In this document: positions 59,625-64,000 of the stretch, one piece after another
Layout of the letters: the number at the start of each line of letters is the position of its first letter
How positions within the stretch are numbered: position 1 is the stretch's first letter
Program-made: the position numbers and the translations under genes
Assembly (NCBI RefSeq): GCF_013778455.1
Contig: NZ_JACEHE010000015.1
Span: 62,001-126,000, forward strand
Source of the DNA: Streptomyces himalayensis subsp. himalayensis
Lineage (GTDB): Bacteria; Actinomycetota; Actinomycetes; Streptomycetales; Streptomycetaceae
Reading direction: 5' to 3'
Length of the DNA: 64,000 bases
The notes under the pieces: generated by a model
Seen by the model: the letters and a program-made list of their open reading frames with translations, nothing else
Told to the model about the DNA's origin: nothing
Databases searched by the model: none

Positions 59625-60509
59625 CTGGGCTCTTCACGATCGAGGGTGTAGTTGGGGTCTGAATCCGCCGGTCTCGAGCAGTGATCTGGCCATGGAGGAC
59701 GTCGCCGGCCAGGCGGACGACGTGGAAGGGATCCATGACCGCGACGGCCTCGGGGAGCTCCTCGGCAGTAGCGGTCTTGAAGCCGGTGAACCCGTCCATC
59801 GCGACCACCTCAACGCCACTCGAGACGCTCGGCGAGCCAGGTCTTGAACGCCTGCTTGCAGCGTCCCTCGACCATGTCCAGCAACCTGGCTGGGCCGGTG
59901 CCGTCGCGGATCCCAGTCAGGTCGATGATCACGGTGACGAACTTGTCGCCGCGGCGGGTGTGGCGCCACACATGCTCGTCGACCCCGATCACCTTGACAC
60001 CGTCGAACCGGCGCGCGTCATCGATCAGGACCGCTTGCCCTCGGCCAGGACCGCTTGCCCTCGGCCAGGACGGCGTCGTTGGCGGTGTTCCACGCGACCG
60101 CGAGTCCCTCTTCGACACGCGCCACGGTCAGGTGCTGGACCACGATCCCTTCCAGTACCCACCGCAGCCCGCGGCGTGACAGCTTCGCCCGCGGCTCCGC
60201 CGCGCGGGTGGTGTCCTGGCGCCACACGTGCCCGCAGTCGGTGCAGCGATAGCGACGCACCACCACCTCCAGCATCGTCGGACGCCACCCGAGCGGCTCG
60301 TGCGCCAACCGGCGGACCACGCTGTCGCGCGGGGCGCCCTCGCAGCCGCAGCGGCGGCACCACTGGTCCGGCTCGACGATCCGGCAGGCGATCACCGCGC
60401 GGTCAGGTTCGAGCCGCTGCCCGACGGCTACGAGGCCGAGCTCGTCAAGCCGGCAGAACGTGGACAGGTCAGCATGGGCGAAGCCGTTGTCAGCGGCAGC
60501 GTCGGGCAC
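59625..60509 (-). pseudogene. ISL3-family transposase, frameshifted and truncated
   Basis: The minus strand encodes recognisable transposase blocks in three frames. The N-terminal zinc-finger block (WCRRCGCEGAPRDS, YRCTDCGHVWRQDT) is in 60018-60509. The DDE region (FDGVKVIGVDEHVWRHTRRGDKFVTVIIDLT) follows in 59810-60060. The later VVAMDGFTGFKTATAEELPEAV and DPFHVVRLAGD lie in 59680-59810. A 20-base duplication near 60030-60070 and a deletion near 59820 break the frame; the C-terminal third is missing. A possible terminal inverted-repeat end, GGCTCTTCACGATCGAGGGTG, is at 59628. Inactive. Confidence 0.87.
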
Positions 60510-60545
60510 CCGACCGCTTCGAACGAGGAGACTCCCGAGTCGGCC

Positions 60546-61280
60546 TCACCACTTCACGGGTCCGTTAGCGTCGATGAAGGTTCCCGTCGCGTCAGCGGTA
60601 CTGAGGGCCGCAGCCTGAGCGATGACCTCGGCAGCCTCCTCGGGGGTGACGGGTGCCTGCTCCTTGTTGCCAGGCGCGAGATCAGTCTGTACCCATCCGG
60701 GACACACTGAGGTCACCTTGATGGAGGTGTCGGCGAGCGCCTTGGACAGCACGATCGTGATCGCGTTGAGGGCAGCCTTGGAGGACTGGTAGGCCGGCAC
60801 GACCATGGAGTGCCACGGAGAGTTCGGGTCGGTCTGATGAGCAAGCGAGCCCACCGTGCTGGAAACGTTCACGATCCGCCCCGCCGGGCTCTTGCGAATC
60901 AGCGGCAGGAACGCCTCCACGACGGCGACCGGGCCCAGAACGTTCGTGGCGTAGGTCTGCTCGAACATCGCCAGGTCGAGGACCTCCTTCGGATCGGCGT
61001 TGGTCGCCTCCGGCAGGATTCCCGCGTTGTTGACGAGCACGTCGAGATGCCCGAAGCGCTCGGAGACCTCAGCCGCGGCCGCACGCACCGACGCCGGGTC
61101 GGTGACATCCATCGTGAGGCTGCTCACCGAGAACCCCTCACGAGACAGCCGATCCGCTGCCTCCGCCCCGGCGTCGGACTTCCGAGCAGCAACGATCACG
61201 TGGCCGCATTCACGTGCGAGCCGCCGAGCAGCTGCCAAACCGATCCCCCGGTTGGCACCGGTGACGAGCGCGATCTTCAC
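60546..61280 (-). CDS. SDR-family oxidoreductase
   Basis: A 244-residue classical short-chain dehydrogenase: TGANRGIG at residues 7-14, NNAG, catalytic Ser in SST and YQSSK, and PGWVQTDLAP. It resembles carbonyl reductase/SDR NAD(P)-dependent types. GTG at 61280 with GAGAGGAC before it. No pathway neighbours. Unlike the Hsd4A-like SDR it has no VVVND motif. Confidence 0.87.
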   Translation of the reverse strand: MKIALVTGANRGIGLAAARRLARECGHVIVAARKSDAGAEAADRLSREGFSVSSLTMDVTDPASVRAAAAEVSERFGHLDVLVNNAGILPEATNADPKEVLDLAMFEQTYATNVLGPVAVVEAFLPLIRKSPAGRIVNVSSTVGSLAHQTDPNSPWHSMVVPAYQSSKAALNAITIVLSKALADTSIKVTSVCPGWVQTDLAPGNKEQAPVTPEEAAEVIAQAAALSTADATGTFIDANGPVKW

Positions 61281-61492
61281 AGTCAGGTCCTCTCATGATG
61301 GCTTCGCGACCGTCGTGTTGAGCGGCCGCACCCAGCAAGCACATCAACCGGCCACGGCGAATGCTGGCGAGAATCAGACGCCGCGATCGAACCTGTCTGC
61401 AGAGCGAGCGGTCGGACCGTACGGATAGCAGAAAGCCCGAGGCAGGCAGAGACCGGAAGTTCCGCACAGCCGACCACTACCGACCGTAACCA

Positions 61493-61581
61493 TTGCTAAG
61501 GCAGTCGCGGATTTGCTAGTCACTGTTAACGAACGGCCTTCATTGCTAACGACGGCCTTCATTGCTAACGAAGTCGCGGAT
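61493..61581. repeat. direct repeats TTGCTAAC...GTCGCGGAT with a 19-bp tandem inside
   Basis: A 19-base unit CGGCCTTCATTGCTAACGA is repeated at 61534 and 61553; larger TTGCTAAGGCAGTCGCGGAT / TTGCTAACGAAGTCGCGGAT copies frame it (61493, 61562). AT-richer than surroundings. Confidence 0.75.
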
Positions 61582-61628
61582 CCTACAGCGCGGACGGTTT
61601 CGCATCGCCGTCACGACGATGGCCGGCG

Positions 61629-61859
61629 TTACAGCCCCAGGGAGATGGCCACTCGGGTGAGTTCGGCCGTGCTGTTGATGTTGAGCTTGGCCCGGATACG
61701 GCGGAGATACGCGTCGACCGTGTGCTTGGAGAGCCCCATGTGGCGGGCCGTTTGCACGTAGGTGCGCCCTTCGGCGATATGCCGCAGCGTCTCCCGCTCA
61801 CGCGGAGCCAGCGAAGGTGCGGAAGCTTCGGCGTTCGGCATGGTGACTGTCAGGCTCAT
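61629..61859 (-). CDS. solitary LuxR-type HTH protein (76 aa)
   Basis: A GerE/LuxR DNA-binding domain on its own: LAPRERETLRHIAEGRTYVQTARHMGLSKHTVDAYLRRIRAKLNI. There is no receiver or sensor part. Such short proteins can be direct regulators or partners of other LuxR proteins. The ATG at 61859 has GGAGAACATCCC. It is divergent from the GYD-domain gene across a 400-base gap. Confidence 0.85.
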   Translation of the reverse strand: MSLTVTMPNAEASAPSLAPRERETLRHIAEGRTYVQTARHMGLSKHTVDAYLRRIRAKLNINSTAELTRVAISLGL

Positions 61860-62261
61860 GGGATGTTCTCCGGCGGATCGGCTCGTTCATCGCTGCTCAC
61901 ACCCTCGGAAGCAGGAGGCAAATGTCCGAATAAGGCCATTTGTCCTCTTTCAAAAAAGCCTGCACGGGCGACTTCATGACGGCGTCCGCGGACTGTCACA
62001 GACGTGTCACAGGGCCCGTCGGCAGGCTCGCCACAGCGCGATGACGATCAGATCGGGCGGTGTGCGACCCCTCCGGTCCCATCTGGCCCATAAGTGGCAC
62101 CGCGCCCCTCAGGGGCGCCGCGAAAGACACGGGGACCAGGCCTCCGGACTCGTACTGGATGACCTGGGCCTTCTGGCTCGCCGGGCGCACATCTTGTGCA
62201 TGTTTCGGCGGTTACGCCCAGGATTAGCCTCGATGTGTTCCCTCATGAAAGGTGAAAGATC
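61860..62261. other. 402-base divergent intergenic region, no gene seen
   Basis: AT-richer near 61920-61960 (AATAAGGCC, CTTTCAAAAAAG). It must contain promoters for the LuxR-type gene and the GYD gene. No inverted repeat stands out. Confidence 0.5.
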
Positions 62262-62558
62262 ATGCCGACGTATGTCACGTTGCTGAACTGGACCGATCAA
62301 GGGATCCGAAACTACAAGGACACCGCGAAGCGTGCCGAGGCCTTCACCTCAGCGGCACAGAAGCTCGGGGCGAAGCTCCTGAACATCTACTGGACCGTCG
62401 GTCCCTACGACCTCGTGGCCGTCGTCGAGGCGCCCGACGACGAAACCGCCACCGCGGCCCTCCTGCAGCTCGGCGGGGTGGGCAACGTCCGTACCACGAC
62501 CCTGCGGGCCTTTGGCCGAGAGGAGATGGATCGCATCATCGCCAAGGCCGCCGGCTGA
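62262..62558 (+). CDS. GYD-domain protein
   Basis: A 98-residue alpha/beta protein with YVTLLNWTDQGIRNYKD, LGAKLLNIYWTVGPYDLVAVVEAPD, VRTTTLRAFG, the pattern of GYD-domain (PF08734) proteins related to Dabb-like ferredoxin folds. Function unknown. AAAGGTGAAAG precedes the ATG. It is followed by a hairpin (62587-62615). Confidence 0.9.
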   Translation: MPTYVTLLNWTDQGIRNYKDTAKRAEAFTSAAQKLGAKLLNIYWTVGPYDLVAVVEAPDDETATAALLQLGGVGNVRTTTLRAFGREEMDRIIAKAAG

Positions 62559-62586
62559 GGACATGTCAGACCTGAAAAATGCGAAC

Positions 62587-62615
62587 GGGCCCTGGACCTG
62601 AGAGGTCGAGGGCCC
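62587..62615 (+). terminator. hairpin terminator after GYD gene
   Basis: GGGCCCT/AGGGCCC outer and GACCT/AGGTC inner stems with a GAG loop. Confidence 0.75.
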
Positions 62616-62750
62616 TCGCCCTGGAAATGCACGAGCCTGCACTCCGGGTGTCATGGAGGCCCGTTTCCGGCGGCCGACGCCAAGGACGGCAACGGGCTCG
62701 GCCGGCTGGTCGGCCGCCTCGCGCGCACGGAAGGGCGGGATACTCCGCGC

Positions 62751-62852
62751 ATGAGCCTCACCGCGCGGCAGCTCGCCCTGGCCACCCTGGACCGTCAGCT
62801 CCTGCTCGAACGCCGGCGCCTCGATGTGGCGGAGGCGGTCCGCCGGGTCTGA
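62751..62852 (+). pseudogene. N-terminal fragment of a winged-helix DNA-binding-domain (HTH_42) protein
   Basis: MSLTARQLALATLDRQLLLE and RRRLDVAEAVRRV match the start of the winged helix DNA-binding domain-containing (DUF1006-like) family, which is normally ~370 residues; here a stop follows after 33 codons. The next bases do not continue the family, so it is a truncated copy. Confidence 0.6.
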
Positions 62853-62969
62853 AGGAGGCGGAGCCGCTGTCAGCACTGCTCGCCCGCCGCGATCCAGCCG
62901 TCTACCGGCGCTATGGACACTGGTGGGACAAGGGATTTACCAGCGCCGAGAGCAGGATGGTCAAGGGCT

Positions 62970-63245
62970 GACCGCGCTGCCCGACTCCGCCCCCGCGGCC
63001 CCAGCCCCTCGGGTCGATGATCACGTGGCCGTCGGTGTCCGTGGTCACCGATCCGCGTTCGACGACGGTGAGTTCCGCGCGGCCCTTGGTGCCGTTGACG
63101 CCGATGACGTATCCCTCCCAGGGCGAGTGGGCGTTGAGCGCGTAGGTCATGGAGGCGCCCGAGGCGTAGTCGACGATCAGGGAGAGGTTGTCCTCGACGG
63201 TGATGCCCGGGTCGAAGACGTCCTGGTCGCGGCGGTAGGCGCGGC
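62970..63245 (-). pseudogene. Gfo/Idh/MocA-family oxidoreductase fragment
   Basis: About 90 codons of the C-terminal domain are in frame: RRDQDVFDPGITVEDNLSLI, VDYASGASMTYALNAHSPWE, GTKGRAELTVVERGSVTTDTDG. The NAD-binding half and the C-terminus are absent, so it is a remnant. Confidence 0.65.
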
Positions 63246-63447
63246 GACGACGCAGCCCATGGAATTGCCGCTGAGGTGGAACTGGTCCAAGCACAAGGCG
63301 TCCGCAAACATCTTCACGAAGTCGATCTGCGCTGCGCGCAGATGTGCCGGGATGCTGAAATTCGCGACCGACCCAGGCGGCCTGGCCAGATGGCAGCAAC
63401 GCATCGCCGGGGTGAAGCTTGGAGCTGAAGCGAGTAATGGAGGCGCG

Positions 63448-64000
63448 GTGGGCAGGCTGGTCGTCGTAGGAGTGGATGGCTCGTCGTCGAGTCTTGCCGC
63501 GGTGGAAGAGGCCGCCCGGGAAGCCCAGCGGCGTCGTGCGGAGCTGCGTGTCGTGCACGCCTTCAGCTGGCCGGTCAGGCCCATGTATGCGCCGCTGGAC
63601 CCGTCGCCGCTCAATCGCCTGGTGAACGAGGCCGCGCAGCGTGCCCGGAGCGTGGCGCCTGAAGTGGAGGTCAGCGAGGCCATGGTGACCGGCGACGCGG
63701 TGGCGGTGCTGGAGGCTGAGTCGCGAGCCGCGGACCTGGTGGTCGTCGGCCCCCGGGGTATGGGGGGCTTCATCGGCATGCTGCTGGGATCAACAGCAGT
63801 GTCCCTGGCCGCCCACAGCCAGTGTCCGGTGATGGTGGTCCGCGAGGAACCGGCTGGTGCCGGGCCGATCGTGCTGGGCGTCGACGGCTCCCCTGTCAGT
63901 GGGAAGGCGGTCGATTTCGCCTTCGCCGAGGCGGCGCTACGCGGGGCTGAGATCGTCGCCGTGCACGCGTGGCTGCCGGACTATGCGCCGGTCGGTACGG
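63448..64000 (+). CDS. universal stress protein (UspA family), 3' end outside window
   Basis: The first 184 codons of a tandem UspA protein. Domain 1 opens VVVGVDGSSSSLAAVEEA and ends with the ATP-binding motif GPRGMGGFIGMLLGSTAVSLAAHSQCPVMVV (G-x2-G-x9-G-S/T). Domain 2 begins IVLGVDGSPVSGKAVDFAFAEA at ~residue 140. Start is GTG at 63448 because GGAGG lies 7 bases before. Two-domain Usp proteins in actinobacteria respond to hypoxia and stasis. The end of the gene is cut by the window. Confidence 0.85.
   Translation, partial: MGRLVVVGVDGSSSSLAAVEEAAREAQRRRAELRVVHAFSWPVRPMYAPLDPSPLNRLVNEAAQRARSVAPEVEVSEAMVTGDAVAVLEAESRAADLVVVGPRGMGGFIGMLLGSTAVSLAAHSQCPVMVVREEPAGAGPIVLGVDGSPVSGKAVDFAFAEAALRGAEIVAVHAWLPDYAPVGT

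Overview
The window looks like a piece of a Streptomyces (or close relative) chromosome. Base composition is very GC-rich, codon third positions are almost all G or C, GTG starts are frequent, and many genes are typical of streptomycetes: a GT87/PAP2 fusion, FHA, DUF2277 and DUF1992 proteins, F420-type oxidoreductase, and ECF transport genes under a cobalamin riboswitch. No rRNA, tRNA or CRISPR array was recognised.

The strongest theme (about 2-33 kb) is a dispersed steroid side-chain oxidation regulon. A TetR-family regulator that closely resembles mycobacterial KstR (17337-17951, +) lies among genes whose products resemble CYP125 (31921-33165), a [3Fe-4S] ferredoxin (18089-18322), a zinc alcohol dehydrogenase (3001-4077), an aldehyde dehydrogenase (18322-19809), a fused two-domain acyl-CoA dehydrogenase (7019-9283), the hydratase Hsd4B (4221-5093), the dehydrogenase Hsd4A (1987-2946) and the thiolase FadA5 (30408-31577). 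Together these would oxidise an alkyl side chain to an acid and carry it through one full beta-oxidation round; only the CoA ligase is missing from the window. KstR-type boxes (TNNAACNNGTTNNA) lie upstream of each of these transcription units, of the kstR-like gene itself and of a metallo-beta-lactamase-fold gene. A second, different palindrome (CTGAYG-N3-CRTCAG, here called box B) lies next to most of them and also before an F420-type oxidoreductase.

Between these lie unrelated units: a MFS exporter, an O-methyltransferase-like gene, a cell-wall amidase, and a translationally coupled glycosyltransferase/methyltransferase/alpha-toroid operon (13755-17094). From 21.2 to 22.3 kb there is a scrambled phosphotransferase/HTH remnant.

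At 23.07-29.26 kb a cobalamin riboswitch precedes a five-gene operon: a secreted, membrane-anchored alpha-toroid protein, an SCO2322-type protein, and the T, fused ATPase and S components of an ECF transporter. This reads as a B12 (or corrinoid) capture and uptake system.

From 33 to 54 kb the genes are ordinary chromosomal ones: membrane proteins, GT87/PAP2, FHA, GNAT, MFS with a winged-helix tail, HAD, PhoD, DoxX, DedA, and others. A yybP-ykoY (Mn2+) riboswitch precedes a GDT1/UPF0016 cation transporter at 44999-45583. Several 3' ends in this stretch carry tandemly duplicated DNA.

From 54.6 kb to the end the sequence is more accessory: a class A beta-lactamase-like serine hydrolase, a MocR regulator divergent from an AhpD-like protein and an MFS exporter, a decayed ISL3 transposase, an SDR, a solitary LuxR-type HTH protein, a GYD protein, gene fragments, and a universal stress protein running off the end.
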